A stretch of DNA of 64,000 bases from Natronorubrum bangense (GCF_004799645.1 NZ_CP031305.1:372001-436000), one strand, 5' to 3'; numbered from the stretch's first letter, positions 49,286 through 57,926 are shown. The notes: generated from the letters alone by a model not told the origin. Program-made: numbers and translations.

Positions 49286-49735
49286 TTAGCGGACGACGGT
49301 GACCGGAACGGTCGCCCGTTCGACGATCGATTTCGCAACGCTGCCAATCATCAACCCCGCACGCTCCGATCGGCCGCGGTGGCCGACGAAGATCGTGTCG
49401 AATCCGTCGTCCTCGGCGAAGTCGGTGACAGCCGCGACCGGATTCCCGTAGAGCAGTTCGGTTTCGACGTCGTGTCCGAGTTCGTCGGCGAAATCGGCTG
49501 CGTTCTCGAGGAGCTCTAGCCCCCGCTGTTCGGCGTCATCGATGCTCTCGAGGACGAGTCGCTGGTCGGCGTCCCACAGCGAGACGGTCGGTTCGTCCCC
49601 GCCCTCATCGTGGGCGGTCGGGTTAACCGCGTAGACGACCGTGATCGAGCCATCCATCGCGTCTGCGATGTCGGCGGCGTAGGCGAGTGCGTTCTCGGAC
49701 TCTTCGGAACCGTCGACGGCTACGAGACAATCCAT
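49286..49735 (-). CDS. Universal stress protein (UspA)
   Basis: A 149-residue USP starting MDCLVAVDGSEESENALAYA and ending FVGHRGRSERAGLMIGSVAK with ERATVPVTVVR. The VAVDGSEES start and FVGHRGRSERAG form define a USP type different from its neighbours but with the nucleotide glycines kept (G-x-x-G and GS). The protein contains the loop AVNPTAHDEGGDEPTVSLWD. It is convergent with the CBS-HPF gene (45 bp apart). Confidence 0.88.
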   Translation of the reverse strand: MDCLVAVDGSEESENALAYAADIADAMDGSITVVYAVNPTAHDEGGDEPTVSLWDADQRLVLESIDDAEQRGLELLENAADFADELGHDVETELLYGNPVAAVTDFAEDDGFDTIFVGHRGRSERAGLMIGSVAKSIVERATVPVTVVR

Positions 49736-49937
49736 ACCCTTCTCTTCGTTCCGAACCCAGTTAAAACGAGCCGTGAGGTGTAGACCGACCACGAGCTAAC
49801 CGTACTGACGGCGGCAGCTGCTCAAGGCAGGAGATCGATTTTGTACGGGTGAGCGCTGGCACTTTCGGATTGGCCTGGCTCGGTCGAACGTCTCTGCAAG
49901 CTAGATACGGCGTACCGAAATCGGCCCACAACCTCGG

Positions 49938-50132
49938 TCAGTGCTCCGGTCCGATTCGCTTGACACGCCCCCGTGGGCCGGATTTGAGCTTGACGAGTAT
50001 CCCCTCGGGGTGGGTGCGGTCGTCGGTGAGAATAGCGCCAACCTCACCGATGAGACGATCGCCGTTTTCCTGTTCGACCTCGACAGTCATTCCCTGGATG
50101 AGTTCGTCTCGCGTTGGCAGGTCTGCCGACAT
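49938..50132 (-). CDS. YwbE-like small protein (DUF2196)
   Basis: A 64-residue protein, TRDELIQGMTVEVEQENGDR with LIGEVGAILTDDRTHPEGIL and VKLKSGPRGRVKRIGPEH, matching the YwbE/DUF2196 family: an SH3-like small beta barrel with the RGRVK-I signature near its C-terminus. The function is unknown, possibly nucleic acid binding. A MITE-like element lies 43 bp upstream of the ATG and may have altered its promoter. Confidence 0.85.
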   Translation of the reverse strand: MSADLPTRDELIQGMTVEVEQENGDRLIGEVGAILTDDRTHPEGILVKLKSGPRGRVKRIGPEH

Positions 50133-50175
50133 ACACTGAACCGAACGACAGTGATCCCCTTAGAAGGCGGGCGTT

Positions 50176-50285
50176 ATACTGTCGGACAGCAGTTAGTGAC
50201 ACATCGGTCGCGAATTTGTGGTCGTTTCCGGGGGTGACGGCCGCAGTAGCGCGGCCGACCGTCGAATAGTTCTAGCCGGCAGTAT
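50176..50285. repeat. MITE-like element, copy 2 (110 bp)
   Basis: Begins ATACTGTCGGACAGCAGTTA and ends TAGCCGGCAGTAT; shares about three quarters of its bases with copy 1 at 41357, including GACACRTCGGTCGCGAATT and CCGCAGTAGCGCG. The right terminal repeat is more degraded (ATACTGCCGGCTAGAAC reversed). The rest of the gap to 50455 (170 bp) shows no gene. Confidence 0.65.
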
Positions 50286-50454
50286 TGGTCAAGGGGCAGG
50301 TGTTGCCGTCGCTGTCGGTCACGCAGAAAGCGGCGACTTCGTCGTCCGTCGGCGTCTCCACATATCGGCTTCGAACCGATTGCTCGTAATCGCGAGTTCG
50401 TTTCGTGCCCATCTCGGCCGTGAGTCACGGCGATGAAACACGGCTGTCTCCGGA

Positions 50455-51360
50455 CTACTCGAGGATGGTCACATCGAACGTCTCCTCCCACCGGTAGCGT
50501 CGACCGCCCCAGACGAACGTCGGCCTGACGATGCCGGCGACCCCGAGGAGAGGGGCAAGGACGGCTGCGGGTGCCGCGAACAGCCACGTTCGTCGGTCGA
50601 CGCCGAGCGCACGGTATCGGTCGTACGCGAGGGCAGTCACGCCCACGGCGACGGCAAGCGGCGCGAGCGTCCCGATCACGACGACGGCGAGGAAGACGGC
50701 GAGAATCGCAAGCGTTCTCCTCGGAGCGAACCGATAGAAGATCGTGACGAAACGCGTGAGCCGTTCGTAGGTGGCACGGGGCCCACCTGGGACCCGGACC
50801 TCGTTGACCAGTTCTCGCGAGGCAACGACGTCGTCGACGTACTCGGCGAGCAATGCATCGTCTGAAATGGTCCGGCGCAGGTCGGCGATGTACCCCTCGA
50901 TGTCGATGTCGCGGCGATCGAACGTGACGCCGCCGCCCCAGGTCACCCAGCTCGTTCGATCGACCACGAGCGAGGCGACCACGATACAGAGCGGTTCGAA
51001 CAGTTTGAACGGGTACTCCTCGCTCACGAAGACCGGAATCGCTGTCACCGTCCCGTGTTCCTCGCCGAGGCGCTTGATCGTGGCCAGCCAGTCGTCGTCG
51101 CGGTCGACGTCATCATCGGTCAGGACGATCCGATCCTGAGAGGCGTGTTCCAGCGCGAGCGCGACGGCGTTTGCCTTCCCCGAACAGCCTTCGGGGTCGC
51201 CGGCGACGAGCAATTTGGCTGCCTCGGGAAGATCCGCGCTCGCAACCGGATCGCCCTCGCTGTCACAGACGACGAGGAGCTCGTCATCGGCCTCGAGCTG
51301 GCGAGCCAGCTGTTCACAGGACTGCGTCCACTCGAACGTCGGCAGAATAATACTCGCCAT
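50455..51360 (-). CDS. GT2/GT21-like membrane glycosyltransferase
   Basis: A 301-residue glycosyltransferase. The N-terminal nucleotide-sugar domain (SIILPTFEWTQSCEQLARQL) carries DDDVDRDDDW at about 79-88 for metal/UDP-sugar binding and the VVASLVVDRTSWVTWGGG acceptor segment, as in ceramide-glucosyltransferase-like (GT21) proteins. Residues about 205-285 hold two or three transmembrane helices that anchor it in the cytoplasmic membrane. It probably adds a sugar to a lipid. The next gene upstream on the same strand is a broken trehalose-synthase-like gene, only about 95 bp away. Confidence 0.85.
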   Translation of the reverse strand: MASIILPTFEWTQSCEQLARQLEADDELLVVCDSEGDPVASADLPEAAKLLVAGDPEGCSGKANAVALALEHASQDRIVLTDDDVDRDDDWLATIKRLGEEHGTVTAIPVFVSEEYPFKLFEPLCIVVASLVVDRTSWVTWGGGVTFDRRDIDIEGYIADLRRTISDDALLAEYVDDVVASRELVNEVRVPGGPRATYERLTRFVTIFYRFAPRRTLAILAVFLAVVVIGTLAPLAVAVGVTALAYDRYRALGVDRRTWLFAAPAAVLAPLLGVAGIVRPTFVWGGRRYRWEETFDVTILE

Positions 51361-51455
51361 CGACTCCTATACACCAGCCCGACGGACAACAGTGTTGGGG
51401 GAGCAAAGCGGGTGTCCCGCATCGCTTCGACCATCCCACTCTCGAGGCCGTCGAT

Positions 51456-51678
51456 TCACGAGCCATCGACGAGCGACGCAACGACCTCGAGATACTCTCA
51501 ACGGGACGATAGACCGCAGCAGTTCTGCGACGCCACCGCCAGCCGCTGCCGAATTCACGTGGAGAATGTGCGTGTCCTCGAGGGCAGCAGCGAGTGCACG
51601 GAGTTGCTCGATTCGGTCGCGATCCGTCACGTCGGCGTACGCTGCGAGCGACGGTGCATCGGGAGATGGCTCGTGCAT
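51456..51678 (-). pseudogene. Truncated trehalose-synthase-type (TreT-like) glycosyltransferase
   Basis: From MHEPSPDAPSLAAYADVTDR the frame reads RIEQLRALAAALEDTHILHV then NSAAAGGGVAELLRSIVPL, the start of GT4 trehalose synthases (usual form VLHVNST-GGGVAEIL-SLVPL). The continuation then disagrees with the family; in the -1 frame EYLEVVASLVDGS-stop matches the usual C-terminal end. So about 300 internal codons have been deleted and the junction is frame-shifted. The original frame runs on to about 51367 as unrelated residues. Non-functional. Confidence 0.7.
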
Positions 51679-51708
51679 CGATTTCGGGTAGCTACGAGAA
51701 GCAGACAC

Positions 51709-52130
51709 GTATCAGTTACACCTGCTTGGCGTACCGCCAACGCAATCGGTAAATGTGATGGGTTTTGACAGTTTCCTGGTAGTGTGCTCGCTCTATTCAC
51801 TGCCGTCTGACAGACCACTCGCTCGCCTCAGATCCATCGGTGACCGATGCTGTCGCGACTCGCAACCGCTCTGACGGTCCCGGTCAGTCGAGGACGCCAC
51901 GCACGTTCGAACTGTCCTCGAGAACGCACGGATCGGGTCCGCATCACGGTGTCGTTCGCTGCCGATGGCCTGTCGGAACCAGACTATGAGAGAACACGAA
52001 AGTCGACGACTGACCAGCCGCGGACGACTCATACGGTCTGCTGAAACGGTTTGTACGGTCTGTTGTCCGTATTAGTGGTGCAACCGCAGGCTGGTGCGGT
52101 TGCATCGGAACTGACCCCAAGGGGTTCGTC
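51709..52130. other. Intergenic region without recognised gene
   Basis: About 420 bp between the broken glycosyltransferase gene and the USP pair. Short frames on both strands (for example 51793-52032 minus, 51847-52044 plus) lack similarity and look like noise. Probably part of it once belonged to deleted genes. Confidence 0.35.
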
Positions 52131-52550
52131 TCAGGCGGTCAACACTGGCCGGTCTGCAGTTCGGACGATTCGCTCGGCGACGCTGCCGATCTTGTTCGTT
52201 CGTGTGTGACTCTGTCCCTGGTAGCCGATCACGATCAGATCCGCATCGAGCTCGTCTGCCTTCTCGCTGACTGCTTCCCAGGGGCGGCCGTGACAGACGG
52301 TCCATGTACAGTCGATGCCGACGTTGTCCGCGCGGTCGCTGATCTCTTCGAGCATCGCAGCTCCCTGTTCCTCGAGTCTGTCAAGGACGATCTCAGCACT
52401 GCTCAACGCTGTTTCACCGTAGCGGTGGGTCTCGACACAGTACATCGCGTGCACGTCGGCGCCGTATCTGTCTGCGAGTTCCATTGCGTGCTCTACTGCC
52501 CGATTTGCCGGGTCGCTCCCGTCAGTCGGGACGAGAATCGTCTCATACAT
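52131..52550 (-). CDS. Universal stress protein (UspA), tandem pair member
   Basis: A 139-residue USP starting YETILVPTDGSDPANRAVEH and ending VIGYQGQSHTRTNKIGSVAE then RTADRPVLTA. It is the sister of the USP at 52629: both have HRYGE/RRYGD, a similar DSANRAV start and the VDRPVLTA end, so this is a local duplication (78 bp between genes). The nucleotide loop is altered (GYQGQ instead of GSHGR). An adjacent cysteine pair in CVETH and TVCHGRPW is absent from the sister. Confidence 0.88.
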   Translation of the reverse strand: MYETILVPTDGSDPANRAVEHAMELADRYGADVHAMYCVETHRYGETALSSAEIVLDRLEEQGAAMLEEISDRADNVGIDCTWTVCHGRPWEAVSEKADELDADLIVIGYQGQSHTRTNKIGSVAERIVRTADRPVLTA

Positions 52551-52628
52551 TGGCGTAGCGGTATGCATGTTGGAAGCTGCCAAATAGGTTATACCCGAAA
52601 CACTGATAGATTGATCGACTGGTCTCCG

Positions 52629-53033
52629 TTAGGCGGTCAGTACTGGTCGGTCGACGTATCTGACGACGCGTTCTGCGGTGCTTCCGATCTCGTCGCTAGA
52701 GTCGAGCCCACGGTTCCCCAGTAGTATCAGGTCCGCATCGATCGAGTCAGCGTAGCTACCGATCTCGTCGTGTGGACGGCCGCGACGCACGGTGGTGGTC
52801 ACGTCGACATCGGCTCTCGTTTCCATCTCTGCCAAGAGCTCTTCAGCACGGTCGCTCAGATCTCCGATCACGCTGTCGGAATCCGATAACATCGAGTCGC
52901 CGTACCGTCGGGTGTCGACGACCGAAATCCCGTGGAGGTTTGCGTCGAACGTCGATGCCAGATCGAGTGCGTGGTCGACCGCACGGTTTGCCGAGTCGCT
53001 CCCGTCCGTCGCAACGAGGATCGTATCGTACAT
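52629..53033 (-). CDS. Universal stress protein (UspA), tandem pair member
   Basis: A 134-residue USP starting YDTILVATDGSDSANRAVDH and ending LLGNRGLDSSDEIGSTAE then VRYVDRPVLTA. Close to the USP at 52131. The glycine motif spacing is shortened by a few residues (GNRGLDSSDEIGST), so nucleotide binding is uncertain. Five additional upstream codons (MDTYG) are possible. Probably transcribed with its sister. Confidence 0.88.
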   Translation of the reverse strand: MYDTILVATDGSDSANRAVDHALDLASTFDANLHGISVVDTRRYGDSMLSDSDSVIGDLSDRAEELLAEMETRADVDVTTTVRRGRPHDEIGSYADSIDADLILLGNRGLDSSDEIGSTAERVVRYVDRPVLTA

Positions 53034-53161
53034 GCCGTACGTGTCCAACCACTGGGCAGACCAAATAAGTTACACCTCCACGCAACGCCGGCTGCCCGTC
53101 AGTTCCGACAGACTCGCGACCGCTATCCGATTGCATCGGGTCAGCGTGACAGTCGGTTGTC

Positions 53162-54640
53162 TCACCGACGTTCGACGAGCGCATCTGCCTTGCTCCGGAC
53201 GCGGATCGGCTCGAGTCGATCAGCAAGTCGCTCCGCCTCTGTCAGCTTGGCCGGCGTCTCGGCGTGGATCGTATACAGCGGATAGCCGGTCTCGATCTGG
53301 TTGGTAGCGGTCTGGTGAATCACGATCCCAGCACGGCTATCGAGTGGGGCACCGGCTCTGCGTGCGAGATCACAGAGCTGCCGGTTGTCAACGCGCGTCA
53401 CGACCCCGGAACGATCCGCACGGATAGTCGTCGACTCCGCCCCCGGCTCGAGGTCGTCGGATTTGATCTCTGGATCACCACCCTGTGCGGCGATAATCCG
53501 GCGGAACCGTTCGAGGGCCTGCCCCGACTCGAGGATGTCGGTCGCCGACGCATCGACGCCACAGTGTGTGAGCAGCATGTCTGCGAGTCGGAGCGACTTC
53601 AGTCGCAGCGACTCCGGGCCCTCGCCCTCGAGCACTGCAAGGACGTCTCGGGCCTCGAGCGCTGGCCCGACGCCGCGGCCGATCGGATCGGTTCCGTGGG
53701 TGATCGCACAGCTGACGTCGACTTCGAGATGGTCCCCGACGCGTTTGAAATCGTCCGCAAGCTCCCGTGCTGCGACGAGGCTCTCGACTTTTGCCCCTTC
53801 GCCGTAGGGGATGTCGATGACGATATGAGTTGAGCCGGCACTGCGCTTTTTCGAGAGCACTGACGCAATGAGCTGGCCCGGCGGATCGATCGAGAGCGGG
53901 TTTTCGGCACGGATGATCTCGTCGTCGACCGGCGAGAGATCCACACCGCCGCCCCAGACGAGACAGCCGTTCGTCTCCGTGACGATCGACTCGATCTCGG
54001 CAATCGTAAACTCCACGTCACAGAGGACCTCCATCACGTCTGCCGTTCCCGCCGGCGAGGTCACGGCCCGCGAAGAGGTCTTGGGCATCGTCAGCCCTGC
54101 CGCCGTCACGATTGCGACCATAATCGGCGTCACGCAGTTGCCCGCCACGCCGCCGATCGAGTGTTTGTCCGCGACGACTGGGGACTCCCACGACAGTCGC
54201 TGACCGACGCCGCTCATCGCTTCCGTCAGGTGTTTCGTCTCCTCGAGTGAGAGCCCGTTCGTATACACTGACGAGACGTAGGCGCTCAGTTCGACGTCGG
54301 AGAGGCGATTCTCGTGGATGTCTCGGACGATCGTCTCGAGTTCGCTGGCCTCGAGTTCGACGTCGTCTAACTTCTTACGGACGTACCGAACCGATTGCGG
54401 TGCGCCAGCGAGTGTCACGTTGACGGTTCCGCGGACGTGATGGAGCGGTTCAGTCACGCCGACGGAGCCTGCCTCGACCAGTTCGTCAGTCCGTTTGACG
54501 ATTCCCGTCGCCGTTCCATCGTCGTGTTCGATCCGAACGCGATCGAGCGGGTGTGCACCCAGTTCGTCGGCATCGACGGTGTTCAACAGCACGAGTGGGC
54601 GGCTTGTGCCGATGTCGACCGTGGTCGTCTCGAGTTGCAT
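53162..54640 (-). CDS. deoA: AMP phosphorylase (thymidine-phosphorylase family)
   Basis: A 492-residue protein with the archaeal AMP phosphorylase plan: an N-terminal domain of about 85 residues (QLETTTVDIGTSRPLVLLNT) followed by the pyrimidine-phosphorylase core with VVADKHSIGGVAGNCVTPIM and TMPKTSSRAVTSPAGTADVM, and a C-terminal domain ending RVRSKADALVERR. It cleaves AMP with phosphate to adenine and ribose-1,5-bisphosphate; in archaea the product feeds RuBP and RuBisCO form III or other salvage. The ATG at 54640 starts the family domain. Together with NaPRTase and the PRTase, it suggests nucleotide/NAD turnover in the island. Confidence 0.92.
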   Translation of the reverse strand: MQLETTTVDIGTSRPLVLLNTVDADELGAHPLDRVRIEHDDGTATGIVKRTDELVEAGSVGVTEPLHHVRGTVNVTLAGAPQSVRYVRKKLDDVELEASELETIVRDIHENRLSDVELSAYVSSVYTNGLSLEETKHLTEAMSGVGQRLSWESPVVADKHSIGGVAGNCVTPIMVAIVTAAGLTMPKTSSRAVTSPAGTADVMEVLCDVEFTIAEIESIVTETNGCLVWGGGVDLSPVDDEIIRAENPLSIDPPGQLIASVLSKKRSAGSTHIVIDIPYGEGAKVESLVAARELADDFKRVGDHLEVDVSCAITHGTDPIGRGVGPALEARDVLAVLEGEGPESLRLKSLRLADMLLTHCGVDASATDILESGQALERFRRIIAAQGGDPEIKSDDLEPGAESTTIRADRSGVVTRVDNRQLCDLARRAGAPLDSRAGIVIHQTATNQIETGYPLYTIHAETPAKLTEAERLADRLEPIRVRSKADALVERR

Positions 54641-54665
54641 TCGTCTGTCCGGACTCACTGTGAGG

Positions 54666-54884
54666 TCAAAACGATAGCGGGCCAACGGTGCGTGCGTCGA
54701 TCGACGGCCGGCGTGTGGTTTCTCCAAGCGGGATCGGGAGCGTTTCGACGAGTTTGACCTGGACGGTTCGTTTGAGCGTCGGCCAGATCCCCTTTCGAAC
54801 GAGGGTTGCGTCGGTTTCGATCCCGCCGCCGGACTCGTACTCGAGGCCGTGATACGTAATTTCGCTCAATACATGACAGACCAC
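54666..54884 (-). CDS. Hypothetical protein, GTG start
   Basis: A 72-residue basic-to-neutral protein from GTG at 54884 (VVCHVLSEITYHGLEYESGG) to RRPSIDARTVGPLSF. It is unusually low in acidic residues and rich in Thr/Val for this genome, so it may be a spurious frame. It lies 25 bp upstream of the AMP phosphorylase gene on the same strand and would be co-transcribed. No family recognised. Confidence 0.4.
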   Translation of the reverse strand: MVCHVLSEITYHGLEYESGGGIETDATLVRKGIWPTLKRTVQVKLVETLPIPLGETTRRPSIDARTVGPLSF

Positions 54885-55000
54885 CGCGAGAACCGTATCC
54901 GTTGGCCCGAAGCCGGCGGCGGTCGCTCCGCTGAGCGCATGAAACGCTTAACACGAATGCCGTTGGACTCAGACGCAGGGTCTCACCCCGTGATATTCAT

Positions 55001-55456
55001 ATGAGCACAGACAGCAACCCGTTTCGAAACCTCGAGAAGCAGTTCGAGCGCATGCAACGACAGATCGAAGAGGCACTGGAGATGTGGGATTTCGACCAGT
55101 TCGACCAGTCACAGGCGGCCGTGACGACGATGGGGGTCGACCTGGCCGACCACGGCGAGACGTTCGTCCTGACAGCCGACGTGCCAGGCTTCGAGAAAGA
55201 CGATATCGACGTTCGCCTCTCCGAGAACACGATCCACATCACCGCAACACGCGAAGCGGAGACGACCGACGACCCCGAGGACGAGTTCTACATCAAAAGC
55301 GAGCGGGCTCGCCAGTCGCTGAGTCGCTCCATCCGGCTCCCTGATCCGGTCGACGAAGACGCTGTCGAGGCGCGGTACCGAAACGGCGTGCTCACGATTA
55401 CGCTGCCCAAACACGACCCGGAAACCCGCGAAGGACAGCAGATCGATATCGAATAG
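55001..55456 (+). CDS. Hsp20/alpha-crystallin small heat-shock protein
   Basis: A 151-residue small heat-shock protein. The N-terminal arm (STDSNPFRNLEKQFERMQRQ) is followed by the alpha-crystallin domain (about 45-140: GETFVLTADVPGFEKDDIDV, ENTIHITATREAE, FYIKSERARQSLSRSIRLP) with the conserved NGVLTITLPK near the end. It should form oligomers that hold unfolded proteins. It stands alone, divergent from the phosphorylase gene and upstream of the hydrolase. HspX, the mycobacterial dormancy antigen, belongs to the same family. Confidence 0.92.
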   Translation: MSTDSNPFRNLEKQFERMQRQIEEALEMWDFDQFDQSQAAVTTMGVDLADHGETFVLTADVPGFEKDDIDVRLSENTIHITATREAETTDDPEDEFYIKSERARQSLSRSIRLPDPVDEDAVEARYRNGVLTITLPKHDPETREGQQIDIE

Positions 55457-55596
55457 CGGCGAGCACGAGACCACAGTTCCGGACCCCTGAACGTGACAGT
55501 CGACGGCTGCGAGACTCATCGCCGGCTCGCAGTCCTGAACAGTCGTCCGAACGGACTGATGACAACACTAAGACGACGGCGGTTGGAGGTCCGTCC

Positions 55597-56232
55597 ATGT
55601 CCGGCGAGAACGTTACACCGATTCCAGTCGACGACGTCGAACTCGAGGGAGAACTCATCGTTCCCGATGGCGCGAGCGGCCTCGTCGTCTTCGCTCACGG
55701 GAGTGGCAGCAGCCGAAAGAGTCCCCGGAACAACTACGTTGCTGACGTTATCCGCGATCGAGGGCTTGGAACGTTGCTGTTCGACCTGCTCACCGAAGAG
55801 GAAGACCGATATCGAGAGAATCGGTTCGACATTCCGCTGTTGACCGACAGACTCGTCGCGGTGACCGAGTGGCTCCGAGGCCGCGAGGAGACTGCAGCCC
55901 AACGTTACGGCTACTTCGGCTCGAGCACCGGCGCGGCGTCGGCGCTGCGAGCCACAGCGCGTCCCGAGACCGATATCGACGCCGTCGTCTCCCGGGGCGG
56001 CCGCGTCGACCTCGCGTCGGAGCGCCTCTCGGACGTCACCGCTCCCACGCTCTTTATTGTCGGCGGCGATGACACACAGGTCCTCGAACTCAATCGCGAG
56101 GCTGCCGCCGCGCTCACCTGCGAACACGACCTCCACGTCGTCGCAGACGCAGGCCACCTCTTCGAAGGCCCCGGCCACCTGGAGGAAGTCGCCGAGGTCG
56201 CGGCTGACTGGTTCGAACGGCAGTTGGAGTGA
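55597..56232 (+). CDS. Dienelactone-hydrolase-like alpha/beta hydrolase
   Basis: A 211-residue alpha/beta hydrolase. The N-terminal segment (SGENVTPIPVDDVELEGELI) is followed by FAHGSGSSRKSPRN, the nucleophile elbow YFGSSTGAAS (Ser about 109), Asp in IVGGDDTQVLEL and His in VADAGHLFEGPGH, so the catalytic triad is complete. This subfamily is found fused to phosphoribosyltransferases in bacteria; here the PRTase is a separate gene at 47257. Substrate unknown. The last residues (AADWFERQLE) are standard. Confidence 0.87.
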   Translation: MSGENVTPIPVDDVELEGELIVPDGASGLVVFAHGSGSSRKSPRNNYVADVIRDRGLGTLLFDLLTEEEDRYRENRFDIPLLTDRLVAVTEWLRGREETAAQRYGYFGSSTGAASALRATARPETDIDAVVSRGGRVDLASERLSDVTAPTLFIVGGDDTQVLELNREAAAALTCEHDLHVVADAGHLFEGPGHLEEVAEVAADWFERQLE

Positions 56233-56249
56233 CACAGCGCGCGGAGCCG

Positions 56250-56873
56250 TCACTGGTCTGTTGTCCCGTGCCCGAACGGCACCAGATACAGCGCCTCAAG
56301 TCGCGCCGACAGTTCGAGCACGGCTGCGACATCGTCGTCGGAAAACGCACCGACAGGACAGCTACACAGGTCGCGTGACTCACAGACGAGCTGGACGTTC
56401 TGTGCTGCGTGTCCGGCCTCCATGTGGACGTATCGATCACCGTGGTCTGGATACTGCTGTCGCGTTCGGTCGGTGTTCGAAGCGAGGACGATCGTCGCCG
56501 GCGCGTCTCGTAGCACTTCCTGGTCCAGCGCTGCCCGCGTGAGTTCGCCGTGAATCGCCGTCTCGAGTTCGCTCTCGAGGCAATGGTGTGCCGACGCGTA
56601 TCGATACAGGCCCGGCTCCAGCTCCGGACACCCCTCCGGCGCGACCTCGAGCAACGCGGTGAGTGGGTACGTCGCTCCGGCACTTGGCGCGGTTCGCATC
56701 TTGGTTCCCTCGCGGACGTGGGTTACGCCCTGGGCTGCCCACAGGAGCTGAGAGACGTCTGTCAGTGTGACCGGTGTTCGAGTGAACGATCGCCGACTCG
56801 CTCTGGTTGCGATCGCACGTTCGACGCTCGTCGAGCTATCCGTTTCGGGTTTCGGGAGTTCGATCGAAGCCAT
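56250..56873 (-). CDS. SagB/ThcOx-type nitroreductase-family oxidoreductase
   Basis: A 207-residue FMN-dependent oxidoreductase of the nitroreductase superfamily, SagB/ThcOx branch. Features: RASRRSFTRTPVTLTDVSQL (FMN phosphate contact, residues about 28-47), RTAPSAGATYPLTALLEVAP (about 80-100) and MEAGHAAQNVQLVCESRDL near the C-terminus. SagB enzymes oxidise azolines in peptide toxins, but many stand-alone relatives have other redox jobs. No precursor peptide or cyclodehydratase is nearby, so a stress-related reductase is more likely. It is convergent with the hydrolase gene at 55597 (18 bp). Confidence 0.87.
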   Translation of the reverse strand: MASIELPKPETDSSTSVERAIATRASRRSFTRTPVTLTDVSQLLWAAQGVTHVREGTKMRTAPSAGATYPLTALLEVAPEGCPELEPGLYRYASAHHCLESELETAIHGELTRAALDQEVLRDAPATIVLASNTDRTRQQYPDHGDRYVHMEAGHAAQNVQLVCESRDLCSCPVGAFSDDDVAAVLELSARLEALYLVPFGHGTTDQ

Positions 56874-57008
56874 GGCGTTCGTCCACCGACGGGCGACAAA
56901 AGACCCTGCCCCTGTGTCGACCCCGCGGCTCTCGAGACGATCCTCGATCGGGATCCGAGCAGCTGTCCGGTCCGATACTATATCCCGCTCTGGATGGAAG
57001 ACGAGGAC

Positions 57009-57449
57009 ATGTCCAGATCGGTTCTCGTTCCCGTCGATGGATCGCCGCTGTCACTGTACGCGCTGCGGCACGCGTTACGGGCGTTCCCGGATGCAGCGGT
57101 CACGGTCTACCACGTGGTCGATCTGTTCGAACCCGACTACAGCACCGACGTCGAGTCCGGCTACGAACCGATGATCGGGTCAGAAGCGTGGTACAGAACC
57201 GTCGACGACGCGACCGACCAGCTCTTTGCGGAGGTCGACGAGGTCGCCGCCGACTACGACCGATCGGTCACAACGGAGTCGGATATCGGCGAACCAGCAC
57301 GGCTTATCCTCGAGTACGTCACGGACGAAGCCATCGATCACGTCGTCCTCGGTTCACACGGCCGGCTGGCAGCGAACCGGTCGCTCTTTGGGAGCGTTGC
57401 CGAGACCGTCGTCCGTCGAGCACCCGTCCCCGTCACCGTCGTCCGGTGA
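57009..57449 (+). CDS. Universal stress protein (UspA)
   Basis: A 146-residue USP starting SRSVLVPVDGSPLSLYALRH and ending VLGSHGRLAANRSLFGSVAE then VRRAPVPVTVVR. The segment PMIGSEAWYRTVDDATDQLF matches the GSEAWYERAA part of the USP at 20654, its closest relative here. The nucleotide motif is complete. The ATG at 57009 is the first that gives the USP start. It is convergent with the USP at 57483 (33 bp). Confidence 0.9.
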   Translation: MSRSVLVPVDGSPLSLYALRHALRAFPDAAVTVYHVVDLFEPDYSTDVESGYEPMIGSEAWYRTVDDATDQLFAEVDEVAADYDRSVTTESDIGEPARLILEYVTDEAIDHVVLGSHGRLAANRSLFGSVAETVVRRAPVPVTVVR

Positions 57450-57482
57450 GCTGTCGATACGGACTGTCCTGCTCCGTGCCCG

Positions 57483-57926
57483 CTACGTCGGCTCGTCGCG
57501 CTGTGGTTCTCGAACGATCGTCACCGGAACGGATGCCCGTCGAACGACAGTTTCGGCCACACTCCCGAGAAGGAGTCGGTCGAGACCGCTGCGACCGCGA
57601 CTCCCCATCACGACCTGGTCGATGTCCTCCTCCTCGAGGTATCGAACGATCACGTATTTCGGTCGCCCGTACCGCCACTCCGTTTCCACGCTTGCATCGA
57701 CGGCCGCTGCAATGTCGTCGACGCCGTCGAACACGTCGTTCGCGTATTTGCGTGCGCGACGTTGCCACCGCCGTCCGTCCTCGACGCCGGCATCGGTGTG
57801 CTCTGCGAACGGTTCGACCACGTGAAAGACAACGAGCTCGGCGTCGGGAAACATCTCGAGTGCGAACCGGAGTGCAGCGTCCGCGTGCTCGCTGTCGTCG
57901 TGTGGGACGAGAATGGTCTCGCTCAT
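57483..57926 (-). CDS. Universal stress protein (UspA)
   Basis: A 147-residue USP starting SETILVPHDDSEHADAALRF and ending VMGSRGRSGLDRLLLGSVAE then VRRASVPVTIVREPQRDEPT. The usual DGS of the N-terminal strand is DDS (HDDS), and a Trp-rich basic loop (DGRRWQRRARKYANDVFDGV) lies in the middle. The nucleotide loop is intact. It is divergent from the USP-like gene at 58017 across 90 bp, which must hold both promoters. Confidence 0.9.
   Translation of the reverse strand: MSETILVPHDDSEHADAALRFALEMFPDAELVVFHVVEPFAEHTDAGVEDGRRWQRRARKYANDVFDGVDDIAAAVDASVETEWRYGRPKYVIVRYLEEEDIDQVVMGSRGRSGLDRLLLGSVAETVVRRASVPVTIVREPQRDEPT

Noticed and set aside
52020..52070. Further copy of the upstream element near the USP pair
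   Set aside because: Only a short word (TGAAACGGTTTGTAC) is shared; neither terminal sequence is present.
56250..56873. SagB-like protein as part of an azole-peptide (TOMM) biosynthesis cluster
   Set aside because: No YcaO cyclodehydratase, no E1-like SagC/D and no precursor peptide are within reach; the context is stress genes.
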